A stretch of 64,000 nucleotides of DNA from Stentor coeruleus (Eukaryota > Ciliophora > Heterotrichea > Heterotrichida > Stentoridae). A program made the translations under genes and the position numbers. Under the pieces are notes generated by a model. The model did not search any database. It saw only the letters and a program-made list of their open reading frames with translations, and was not told the DNA's origin. The stretch is taken from the NCBI GenBank assembly GCA_001970955.1, contig MPUH01000336.1:1-64000 (forward strand). Reading direction: 5' to 3'. Shown piece by piece: positions 10,370 to 20,895 of this stretch (positions are counted from its first letter, which is position 1; each line of letters starts with the position of its first letter).

Positions 10370-13300
10370 TCAGTTAAAGACTACCACTCTCGGTAAGTTC
10401 ACATCAGAACTTGTACTTTCACCCCAACGAACAGTTGAAAAGTTCTGTGCTTTAACTTTAACTGTTGGCTTAATAACACTTCTTCCATGCAAGCGTTGAC
10501 TTTCTTCATTAATCCTTTCAAATTCTTCTGAGCCAACAACATTAATAAAAACAGGAATCTTATAAATCTCAGTCTTAGTGGCAATTTCAAACTCACATTC
10601 AATTTTTTCAGCAATTTTCACACAGACTTCAACAGAAATCTTAACAAACATACCAGGGGCAATAGGCCCAGGCTTAAACAAAACTTTAACTTCCTTACGA
10701 TTAGGTTGTCTTATCACATATCTTAATAATTGATTATCTTCATTTTTCAATAAAATATTCATTTCATAAATCTCATTAGCTTTAATCACCCCAAATCTTA
10801 TTGACGCAGGAATAATTTGCAAACTTCTTTTAAGTGGATCATTAGTATAAGCTGAAATCATCATATTTTGTGTTTCAATCATTTCTTTATAAGTTTGTTT
10901 TTTCATTAAGGCTCTATATAAAACACTATGTGTTCCTTCTCTTCTCATATCTTGTACTGTAGGAGCTTTAATATGTACTCTATTTGATTGAGAAATAGTC
11001 CTTAATCTTCTATCTGTTGCACTTTCTGTGAGTATAAATTTAGCATTTGGTGTACTTTGTGGCGATGTTGTTTTTAATGCTGCAACAGGAACTTTTTCTT
11101 TACGTGCATTACCATATACATCAAAATTTTTACTTTTTATAAGAGAATATTCTTCAGCTGCATCTTTTTCTGCTTGTTCTCTAAGCTTTTGTAAACGTTC
11201 AACCTCAGCAAATACACTTGGTTTAGTTACAGGTTTTAAAATAACAGGTTTAGCTTTATATTTTTGTTTCGAATGGATTTCTGGCTCAAGTGCAACAAAT
11301 GGGTTGTCATTTTCAAGGTTTTTTGTGTTACTTTTTGGAGATGAAGCCACCATATTTAATGAGTTTTTCATACTGTCATAATATTTTGCTTCTTCTGGTT
11401 GGAGTTCTTCAGGATGTACTTCTTCAAGAGGTTTGATTGTATTATCGACTACACGTTTTACAGGTGGGTTTTCATGAAGATATAATTTCCCTTCTTTTGA
11501 TAAGAAATAATTCAAAAATCCTCCAGCTCTATATGCTAATTCTGGGAATTCTTGAGAATCTCTTCTAATATTTTGTCGTGTATTTTTCTTTTTTATAATA
11601 ACTTCTTTTTCAATAACTTTAGTACTTTGTCTTTGTCTTCGAATTATTTCTTCGTTTTTCATTTCCTCATCTTCTTTTTCTTTTTGGATCTGCCCCATAA
11701 CTAAATTTAGTATTTTCTCTTTAAACTCTTCATATTTCACAACATGTTTAAGTTTTTCATCTTGTCTAAAAGCAAATATTTTTTTCTTTATATTAAATTC
11801 TTCTTCTTTAACTTTTTCATCTCTTGAGTCTTCAACACCAAATTCATTACGCACGGTTGTTTGTAAATGTTTCCATTCATTATACTTAGCAAGATCTTGA
11901 AGAAAAAGTTCTTTTTTCTCTTGAGTGATTTCTGGGTGTTTTACAAAAGCTCTAAAAGTAAACAAATAAGGGGGTTCTTGAGGAATTGGTCTTTGAATCT
12001 GCGTTTTTAATGTAGAAAAAGCATCACTATATGAATAAGTTGTTAATATTGATTCAGGAAGATGACCTTTTTCTAATAAACTTGTGCATATCGGTGTATA
12101 AAAACAATGATATTGCAAGTTGCCTTCTTGAAAAATCTTAGGGTCTGTTGAAAGCTGTAAACGAATCGATTCAATTTGTTGAGTGTCAATAAGTTCATAA
12201 CCTTCCCCATTGTTTTGTATGACAAAAATCTCAGGGACAATTGCAGTTTTAACCACTGAGACTATAGAAGTTTCTAGTTTTCCTTCACTTGTTATAGCGA
12301 AATAGTTGTTTTTTTCATCTCTCAAGTACATTTTTTTTTCTAATAAATCCCCAATAAACACATTATGCATACCATTAAGTTCTTCTTCTACATCTTTACC
12401 CTCATCTTGTAATATAGCAATAGCCTCACCACTTAAAAATTTAACAATATCCCCACATACCCTTAAAATCCTCATATCATGTGCATAAAGAGTTATATGA
12501 TTAGATGTTATCATAACAATAGACTCATCTATAAGAAATGTTTCATATTCTAAACCTTCTTCTAATAACAAAACTTTAACTGGAGCATAACCAGGAGATT
12601 CAACAATCACTTGAGAACTATCTGAATACATTTTTGTCCCATCAGCATGTTCAGTAATCATTGATCCATCTGTATAATAAATAACTGTAACATTATCATC
12701 TCTAGTCATTGTTTTTACAAATGTATAAGGATCAGTAACTTCAGCACAAGGAATTGGATCGATTTCCCATATTTCTTCATCTTTATGGCATACTCTTAAT
12801 CCTTTATTATTTGTATTAGTCCAAATATCATCTTTATAAATACTTATATTTCCATTAGCAAATAAAACCTGAATAGAATTTTCTAAATATTTTATAACAG
12901 TACCTTTACCTATTATAGCTCTGTTTATTTCAAAATCCCCACCTAAAGATTCTCTTAAAGTCATACACGATAATTCTTGAAGTATAGTTCCAGGGGTGAA
13001 TTTTATAGTAAGTCCCTGAATTGTTATGTTTAAAGTATTTGATGTACATACAGCATGTGTTTTATCAGGGAAATTATACCAGATTTCATTGTCTCGAATA
13101 CCAAAAACTGATCCATGTTTTTGAATAAACCCTATGTATTTGCTTGAGTAAAGTTCTTCACGTTGTGATTCTGCGATAACTCGAGGACCAATTGTAAATT
13201 CTTTTAAAGTAAAAACACTCCCATCAGCAGGAAAAGCTACTGTTTTCTTTTCCATTAATGGACCTACTAAGCCTTCATCTATATCGTAAAAGTCCATAAT

Positions 13301-15482
13301 TGGGATTTCAGCATTAAAATACTTGTACCATTGGTGGAAATTCGGACGGACTCTCCATTTTCCTTCCCAGCAAAAAGTGTTTAATCCTGTGCTTGGTATT
13401 ATATAAGAGAGAATTAGTATTAAACAGTCTTCTCTCGCATAGTAAATCGGGAGGATTTCAGGGTCAAAAAGTAAACTTTTACTTATTCGCTGTTTTAACA
13501 GACTACATGACATTTTTTCTGTGTACTCTCTTGAACTCATATCCCATTTTTCTCCTATTTTCCCATAAAGATACTCTTCAATATCTTTTAGCATAAGCAA
13601 TCTATCAAATTCTTCTATTTCAAAACTTGAAAAAGGATAAATTTCACACTTAAGCGCATGTCTTGGACCAAAAGATTTCTCCGGTAACACAGGCATTAAT
13701 AACCTATTTACCCCAGGTACAACAAGTTCTCTTAAAAACTGTTTCTCAACTTCAGAAATCTTCAAACCCAATTCAAAAGTTTTGTTTTTCGAAGTTTTAT
13801 CCGCAACATTTATTTCATCAATAACCATACAATCAATTTCTGAAACTTGATTTGAAAACACAGCGGCTATTTTTTGCTTAAAAGTTTGAATAATATTATG
13901 AGGTTCTGATAAAGAGTTATTTATATACTCTTGAGAATATGTTAAAGATTGTATAAGTACTGCTAAAAAATATTCAGTTCCTGCACAAAAATTGTCTTCA
14001 GAATTAAAAAGTTTATTAAAAACTCTGAAATCCCAAGCTTTTGCTGCATCATCAACACTTGGAAGATCTGCTATTATTTTATAAGGTTCTGGGGTAGCTT
14101 GTGGGGATATTTTTTCAAGTAAGACTGAATTTGGTTCCATATCATTTATTAAGGCTGGGAATAATGGATGAAGCTGGGAAACTTCTTTCCAATTTGAGTA
14201 TTTTATGAATAGACCGGCTAAGTCGTGGATTTTTTGAACGGATTCGGTGACGAATACTTTTTTCGGGTCAGGCGGGGTGTTGTCGATAACTTCCACTTTT
14301 TCTTCAATTTTCACATCTTCTTCTTTCTTTTTTTTCTCTTCTTCTTTGGACAGTTTTTTTTTAGATTCTTCTTTTTTCTTGCTTTCTTCAGATTTTTTCT
14401 TTTCTTCTTCTTTTTTCTTTTCTTCTTCTTTTTTCTTGGCTTCTTCAATTTTTTTTTGTTCTTCTTTTTTCTTTTCTTCTAGTTTTTTGAGTTCTTCTCT
14501 TCGTTTTTCATCGTTTTCTTTGCGGCCTTTTTTCTTGTTTTTTGCTTTTTTATCTTCTTCTTCTTTTACTTCAGCGACTTCTTGAGGTTTATTTGCTTGA
14601 TATTCAATAGGAAGGATTAGAAGGTTTTTAAGTGGGGAGTTCTTTGGAGATTTCCACATTGCATTTTGAAGATACTTCCAAGTTTCTGGTAACTTTGGTT
14701 CTTCAGGAGGATCCCCTTCAGCAGTTCCTAAAGCGACTTTATTCTGATACTCTTCTACAAGCTTAGTAAATATCTGTTTANTTAAGTGGGGAGTTCTTTG
14801 GAGATTTCCACATTGCATTTTGAAGATACTTCCAAGTTTCTGGTAGCTTTGGTTCTTCAGGAGGATCCCCTTCAGCAGTTCCTAAAGCGACTTTATTCTG
14901 ATACTCTTCTACAAGCTTAGTAAATATCTGTTTGCCTTCATTAGCTTCTGGCCTAAAGTACACAAAAAGATGCACACAACCACCATACTTTCCCATAGCC
15001 TCAGCTTCATCTTGGCTTTTAGGAAACCCAGATAACAAATATACCCTATCAGGCTTTGAAGGATTAAAAGGCAAAATAGGATTATCTAAAGGAACTTGTC
15101 CTTTTTCAATCGCTTCAGCCCTTTGTTTTTCTGCCAACTCATACTTCTGAATAGTTTCCTTTTTCGCTTTCCGCCCTTGCACATCCAAGTTCAAAAGTTT
15201 ATCCCTAAAAGCTTTTCCCATAATTTCTGCAGGAATCATAGCATCTGGCATATCAGGAAGAATATTTCCTTTTTCCCTTGAATGCGCTATAATTTCTTCA
15301 CGAGTTAATGGGAAAAACTGACTAGTAGGAAAATGCACTTTAAGGTCAGAAATATAACTATGCCATTCAATTGTCACAATTATTGACATCCATGGGGGTA
15401 GAGTAGAAAAATCAATCTCTTCTTCTTGTTTTTTCTCATCTTTACGCTTTGGTCTCATATTTATTTGAAAACCATTGAACAC
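10370..15482 (-). CDS. SPAG17: SPAG17/PF6-like central-pair protein
   Basis: Central apparatus (C1a projection) protein of motile cilia, the SPAG17/PF6 family. As written the frame breaks at an N (14781) because 153 bases are present twice (14628-14780 and 14782-14934, offset 154). With one copy and the N removed, the whole is one frame of 1,652 residues. Residues up to about 230 hold a conserved N-terminal domain. A Lys/Glu-rich stretch of about 90 residues follows. The middle contains beta-rich turns such as GTVIKYLENSIQVLFANG and VTVIYYTDGSMITEHADGT, typical of SPAG17. TYSYSDAF and a coiled region come next, and an ASH/PapD-like beta domain (SIRFGVIKANEIYEMNILLK) closes the C terminus. A second ATG eight codons in (15458) has the better AATAAATATG context. 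The F-BAR gene ends 45 bp upstream. The family call rests on remembered similarity over several blocks. Confidence 0.8.
14628..14934. repeat. Scaffold-join duplication around N at 14781
   Basis: About 153 bp occur on both sides of the N with a single base difference, synonymous for leucine in the SPAG17 frame. Offset 154, so the duplication shifts the reading frame by one and artificially splits the SPAG17 gene. Confidence 0.93.
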
Positions 15483-15527
15483 TTACTAAAAAAATTCCAA
15501 AAAACAGAAGTTTATAAAAAATAACTT

Positions 15528-17249
15528 TTAATTTTGGTTTCGCTCTGTCATCAACAACTCGGCTAAGGTTTTTGGCACTCTTTTTGTCACTGTTGATGTT
15601 GTTACTTCTAAATCTTGTAACCAAGATGGGATACCTCTTTGGACAGTTAATATCCTACTAGGTTCTTTGTTTTTTGGTCCTTTAAAAGATGAGGTAAGAA
15701 CATCAAGGTCTTCTTGACTCAATTCATATTTTATAGCATATTTACTGATTATTTCCCCTGACATTATTGGATTTACTTGTAAATTAGTCATAGTTTCGCT
15801 TATAGACCCAAGTTGGCAGAAAACAATATTGATAAAAAGTTTCCTTTTTTCTTCATCAAAAGGTTTGCCTTTGTTTTGTGATTTTGAGTTAAAGTTATAT
15901 GAATTGATATCATGTGAAATCATTTCTTCACTTATTGACTGTTCGATAATTTTATCCCAGATCTCAGAACGACCCCATAAAGAATGAGAACTAACCAGTT
16001 TGATAAGATTATGTTTATTCCCTAAGGATTCTTTAAAAAAAGTTACAGCGTATTGCATTGTTGTTTTAGTTGTTGTTATATCTAAAGTACGTTCACACTA
16101 TATAAAAATTACTTCATTTAATACTGAAAGCATAAGTTCACCTAATTGTAAATAGCCTTTATCATTTAGTTGAGGTTCTGATTTTTTCTGATTCATAGAC
16201 CATACCCAGGCTTGTCTTCCTAAAGAGTCTTTTATAAGTGAATTAAATTGTATAAAGTCTTCTGAGCTTAATTCATAACCTTGACAAGCTTTAAGGGTTA
16301 TTATATCAATTTCAGTTTTATACATTTCTTCAACAGAACCTTGAAAAACTATTTCACTCCATTTTGCTTCTTGGATTGGTAGAGGTATGGCGAAAAGAAG
16401 TCCTGAAGAGTTTATGTTTTTATAAGCTGTATGAAAACCTTTATAAGATTCGAATTCAGGTTTTGGTGGTGGGAAAGATGATGGAGTAAAAGCTTTTAAA
16501 TCCCTATCAAGATCAAGATTTTCCATACAGTTTGCTAGGGTGTCGATTTCATATTGAAGATTTCTTATATAAGAAGTTTCATATACAACATACTTTCTTA
16601 ACTGATCTTTAACTCCAGATAACCTTTCAATTTCACTCTTTTCATATAAATCCATAATTGGAGAAATCAGTTGTTTATAAGAATTTAAGAATTCATCCCA
16701 AGATTCTACATGATCTTGATAAGCTTTTAAGTTCACATCAAGCTGATTTTTATGTTTCACCAACTTTAGCAAGTATTTTTCACGCAAATTTTGTGACTGG
16801 GGCTGTTCTAGTAATAATGTAATTTTTTCACAATCGCTACAAGACTTCCAGAACTTTTCTTTATGTTTATTTAATTTGTCAAAGTAATTTTCTTTGTTTT
16901 TTACAATTTTCGTAGCATCTGCCGTGAGCATTTTTGCATTTTCTATTCGGATATTTCCGATGTTTAAAAGTGGTTTGATAACATCTTGGGTTATATTATC
17001 CACAAAAGCTCTGATTTGTGTAATTTTATTACTAATATCGTGTTTAATAGATAAAGCAGCTTCATGTATTGAACCTTTGATAATAATAAACTGGAAATTA
17101 CAAATGTTTTCCAGAGATTTGACGTAGTTTTCTTCAGAAGTAATTATAAGTTTAAGAAATGATCCTAGTTCTTCTATACCCTTCTTTCCTTGCAAGACAT
17201 GTTGATTTGCCAATGCGAAATTATCAAACAATCTCTCAAAAAAATTCAT
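15528..17249 (-). CDS. F-BAR domain protein with unassigned helical C-terminal domain
   Basis: A 568-residue membrane-curvature protein. Residues 1-250 form an F-BAR domain: MNFFERLFDNF, then the FCH pattern KKGIEELGSFLK and long coiled helices. A 15-nt phase-0 intron at 16098-16112 joins this to residues that would otherwise look like a separate downstream frame. The C-terminal 270 residues (from about 300) are helical, with EDFIQFNSLIKDSLGRQAW and ELMLSVLNECERTLD. They distantly recall the SBF2/KIAA0513-type helical domain, which I cannot confirm. The open frame extends ten codons further up but only to a TTG; the ATG at 17249 is the natural start and matches F-BAR N termini. Likely works at the plasma membrane or in endocytosis. 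Its stop lies 45 bp from the SPAG17 start. Confidence 0.85.
16098..16112 (-). other. 15-nt intron in the F-BAR gene
   Basis: Minus-strand GTAATTTTTATATAG, phase 0. Removal continues LNE into CERTLD and the following helical domain; unspliced, its own TAG stops the frame. Confidence 0.9.
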
Positions 17250-17727
17250 ATTGTTTAATCTGATGCTTATAATATCCAATATGTCTTATCTGAGTAAAAT
17301 TTGATTTTGGTAAGGGTTTTTTTTTATAAGTTTGACTATTGAACTTGAAATCTTACATATTTTTTAACATGAAAATAAGTTTATTGCTTATAATATTTTT
17401 ATACTTAATAGAAAATTTTTAGTATTTTAATTCACAAGTTTTTTCAATTTATTCAAAGTTTGAAGACTGAAAAGTTTTACTTAAAACAAAAATTATGAAG
17501 AGATTTGGTTTAGAGGTTGAGTAAAAGTTATAAATATTAGAAGTGAAAAGGAGAGTTTTTTTAGGTTAAATGCATGTTTGATTAGAAAAATATTCTAAAA
17601 AGTCACAAATATTTGTTGTTAACAGATTGAATTCTTTGTAGAGTTTGTTGTAAAATCTTTAAGATTTATTCTTATATACCAGATTTTCATAGTAAATTGG
17701 AGGGATTTCTTAATTATTATTTAAAGT
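17250..17727. other. Divergent intergenic region, F-BAR gene and cyclin gene
   Basis: About 480 bases between two start codons pointing away from each other. Mostly G-containing and C-poor on the plus strand; the C-rich 5' flank of the cyclin gene is unusually short here. No RNA gene or repeat seen. Confidence 0.55.
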
Positions 17728-18738
17728 ATGAAATTGCAAGAGATTGACCTCAATACACAATTAAGTAGGCCCTATAAAAAGATCCATTTGGATTTGAGCT
17801 GTTTAGAAACCCTTGAAGAAGTTAAAGTTCTCCCAACTTGGAAAGTTACTGATCCTGAGCATTATCGGAATTTAAGACAAAAGGAAGAAACATTTGTTGT
17901 AAATCCATTATGCCTAATCCAAGTACAGACACAAATAACTAATTTGATGAGATGTACACTGATTAATTGGATAAATGAAACTTGTAATGATATGTTACTG
18001 AAGAGGGAAACCTTCCATCTAAGTGTTAATATCATTGATAGATTTTTATCTTTAGTCAAAATCTCAAAGAAAAGCTTTCAGCTAGTCGGCATTTCTGCTC
18101 TTTTTCTAGCATGTAAGATAGAAGAGATCTACTCACCAAGAATCAGAGATTTTTCCGCAGCTTCTGGAGAATCTTGCCCAATGGCGGCAATTGTGGATAT
18201 GGAAAAAAAACTGCTAAAATCCATGAACTGGAAGATTTTACCTTCAACTTTATACAGTTGGTCTAATTGGCTGATGACAGAATGGGATAATTATAACAGT
18301 GAGATTCCAGTAAGGTTCAAACAATCATGTAAAACTTCATACAAATTATTTAGGCAAATTGTTGGTATAGTTGATGCAGTAGTTCTTGATGATTATCATC
18401 TTAGATTTCGTCGTAGTGCTTTAGCTGCTGGGGCTATATATTTAGTAATTCATCGTGAGTCTTGTACTCAAGAATATAGCTCGATATTAACGTCATGTTT
18501 CGAATATTGGCTTGAATGTACATTGAACATTAATCATATAGAAAGCTTGAATCCTGTTATTGATTATTTAAGACAGTTTCTTGGGTTGACAATTTCTTAT
18601 GAATTACCGAAAGCTAAGGATTTAGTGCCAAAAGAAGCTTTGATTTCCCATTATGAAGACTTTTTAGCATATCAAACCTACACAGTAGAAGCTCTTCCTT
18701 TTGTCAAAGCCAAGTTGTCATCGAGATGTAAATTCTAA
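17728..18738 (+). CDS. Cyclin (A/B/E-like cyclin box)
   Basis: A 336-residue cyclin that should activate a cyclin-dependent kinase. Residues about 70-170 make the first cyclin fold: LMRCTLINWINETCNDMLLKRETF corresponds to the MRAIL helix of cyclins A/B/E, followed by INIIDRFLSL-like and GISALFLACKIEEIYSP. Residues 180-290 form a plausible second fold starting at LKSMNWKILPSTLYSW. The 66-residue head has no clear destruction box, and the remaining length is too short for a large regulatory tail. By box sequence it is closest to cyclin E/A types, though the ciliate subgroup cannot be fixed by eye. Start is an ATG after an AT-rich leader. Confidence 0.88.
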   Translation: MKLQEIDLNTQLSRPYKKIHLDLSCLETLEEVKVLPTWKVTDPEHYRNLRQKEETFVVNPLCLIQVQTQITNLMRCTLINWINETCNDMLLKRETFHLSVNIIDRFLSLVKISKKSFQLVGISALFLACKIEEIYSPRIRDFSAASGESCPMAAIVDMEKKLLKSMNWKILPSTLYSWSNWLMTEWDNYNSEIPVRFKQSCKTSYKLFRQIVGIVDAVVLDDYHLRFRRSALAAGAIYLVIHRESCTQEYSSILTSCFEYWLECTLNINHIESLNPVIDYLRQFLGLTISYELPKAKDLVPKEALISHYEDFLAYQTYTVEALPFVKAKLSSRCKF

Positions 18739-19279
18739 TAATATACCATCAATTTTACTTATGTTTTAAATATAATTATTGTTTGTGTTTTGGATTATAG
18801 TTAGAAGTTTGGATTTAGATGATGCTAGATAGGGTTGTTTCAAATGAGTTTTCTTTTTTATGGGAAAGTTGGTAGGTTTTGAGTGAGGTTTTTTGAAGGT
18901 TGGGTTTATTTTTGGATGAAAAGTTGTTATGGGTATTAGGATATTTTAAAAATAATAAGTATATCGAGTTTGATGGTTTATGATTTGTGTGGATTTTAGT
19001 GGATTTTTATTTAGAGTTGAAGTGCAAGAGAATGAAGGGAATGTTAATGTTTTTTTTATAGAAGAGTATAATAAGGAAAAAATTATAAGAATAATATTGA
19101 AAAAAATTGGATTTGCTTATGCTTATTATTATATTGGATGACTGAAAGTTTTTATATTTTAATATTATCAGTTTGTCTTAGATATTTGATTGCTATTTAA
19201 ATTTTACCTTTATAAATATTAAATACCCCCCCAAAAATAATCATAAAATAAAATCCCCCTCTCTTCTCTTTATAATAAA
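18739..19279. other. Intergenic region without recognised gene
   Basis: About 540 bases, G-rich and C-poor almost to 19200, then a short C-rich run (CCCCCCC and TCCCCCTCTCTTCTC) directly before the next ATG. No gene seen. Confidence 0.6.
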
Positions 19280-20404
19280 ATGATAACGATAAGTGATTTT
19301 AAAGCTCTCGATAATCTTCAGGATACGCCAGTACTAAATATTGCTAAGATTATTGATGACCAAATTCTTATCCCCCTATCAACTCAACATCATTGTATTT
19401 CCTTGAATTCTGATCATAAAAATTTATACAAACAAAAAATAAAAACGATTTTAGAGAGTATGAGCTCAGACTTACAAGCTTTAAGTTCAAATTTTTGGAA
19501 TAGGCCTTTAGAAAATCCAGTTATAATCGAAGAAGTTATCGCTGCACTTGTTTTAAAGTTTTTGTTAGGAATGTACAATTCAGTTCAATTAGAAAGAATT
19601 TTATATTGTTTTCAATATTCACGATTTAAAAGCCTTGCTGATATTTTGAAAAAAATTATTGTTTCTAATGAACTGAAATCATTTAACATTTCAGGCTTTT
19701 TATTATATACAGACTTCAAGTACCTGAAGACTTTAAGTTCAGAAACTCAATTTTGGAGCAATAATATAACAGCTGAAATTAAAAGCTTCGATGATTATTT
19801 TGATGATTTTATGGAATTTCTTTCTAACAATTCTTTGTTTACAGAGTACATAAAAGATATGTCCCATATTGATGAAGATTCTTTCAATTTTTTTCTTAAT
19901 TCCGCATTGAGAAATACTGTTCTTGTGCAAAAACAAGTTTTAGAATGGTATGGAGCTGATGGTTTCACTTCTCATGATAGGAAAATATACCTAGGACTTT
20001 TTGAAACCGGTTATTCAGTAATGGATAAAGCAGCAATTTTTTATGTCTTACTTCATGAACTTTGCCATTACTTTCAAAGAATTTCATGCCGAACTTGGGA
20101 GGATTCAAGAAATTGTAGAACTCCTGAAGAAATCATCGGCAATGTATCCCTAAGTGAAGCAAGGAATATTTTTGAAATAAAATTTTTTGGAGAACGACAC
20201 AGATTTCTTAATGAAAATGTTTGCGATTTTTTTTTATCTTCAACCGAAAAATTGTCTCAAGAAGAATATTCTAAAAGATTTGCCTCTATAAATAAATCAA
20301 AAGGGAATGTTTATATATCACTTATGAGAGGAACATGTCTTAAAAATAAAGGTCTAGTTGAATTAAGAGGATGCCTTATTAGTAGAAATAGAGGCTATGA
20401 TTAA
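19280..20404 (+). CDS. Hypothetical protein with HExxH metallopeptidase-like motif (374 aa)
   Basis: Not assigned to a known family. Residues 259-263 read HELCH inside a hydrophobic helix (FYVLLHELCHYFQRI), which matches the HExxH zinc site of metallopeptidases. A following conserved-looking stretch (GERHRFLNENVCDFF, about residues 310-325) could supply a third ligand. Upstream residues 1-220 are helical with no recognised domain. There is no signal peptide or membrane helix, so any activity would be cytosolic. The ATG is preceded by TTATAATAAAATG, the recurrent start context. Metallopeptidase function is an inference from one motif in a plausible helix; no other catalytic residue can be verified. 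Confidence 0.75.
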   Translation: MITISDFKALDNLQDTPVLNIAKIIDDQILIPLSTQHHCISLNSDHKNLYKQKIKTILESMSSDLQALSSNFWNRPLENPVIIEEVIAALVLKFLLGMYNSVQLERILYCFQYSRFKSLADILKKIIVSNELKSFNISGFLLYTDFKYLKTLSSETQFWSNNITAEIKSFDDYFDDFMEFLSNNSLFTEYIKDMSHIDEDSFNFFLNSALRNTVLVQKQVLEWYGADGFTSHDRKIYLGLFETGYSVMDKAAIFYVLLHELCHYFQRISCRTWEDSRNCRTPEEIIGNVSLSEARNIFEIKFFGERHRFLNENVCDFFLSSTEKLSQEEYSKRFASINKSKGNVYISLMRGTCLKNKGLVELRGCLISRNRGYD

Positions 20405-20895
20405 CTTAATCTTAGAATTTTAATAGCTAAGTATCGTTTGATTTAAAAGTTTCTAAAAAATTACTTTAGAGTTTATCATTTTGTCATAATATTTCTTAGA
20501 AAAAATTATTTTCAAGGTTCAAACTCATTTATAATAATTAGAAATACGATATTATTTTGCACCAAGGCTTAAGAATTTTAAAGTAAATAACATTATATCA
20601 ACAGTTAAAAATCTTTATAGACTTGAGGAATTTATATCTAAAATCGTTATTTTTAAACATAATAAACTTTATATTTACTAAATCTATTTCCATAAAAATT
20701 TCTTCTTATTTTAACTATTTTCATATAACAAAATATTCAAACCTTTAAATCCATATTTATTTATCCCTTTAGCATACTATCTCAATCTATAAAAATTCCT
20801 AAAGTCTTAAATTTACTATAAAACCAAACAAAAAAAGTCTTTACAATTATCTTTATCTCATCTCTTTATTGTCTTATCTTACTAATTATGCAAAT
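20405..20895. other. Intergenic region without recognised gene
   Basis: About 490 bases; C-rich and G-poor from about 20680 to the next start, as for a 5' flank. The open frame of the next gene extends to a TTG at 20869 but the first ATG is 20896. Confidence 0.55.

Noticed and set aside
11028-11381. 117-codon plus-strand frame
   Set aside because: Antisense shadow of SPAG17; composition follows the opposite-strand codons.
14225-14585. Plus-strand open frames rich in Phe and Ser
   Set aside because: They are antisense to the Lys/Glu-rich low-complexity stretch of SPAG17 and have no coding features of their own.
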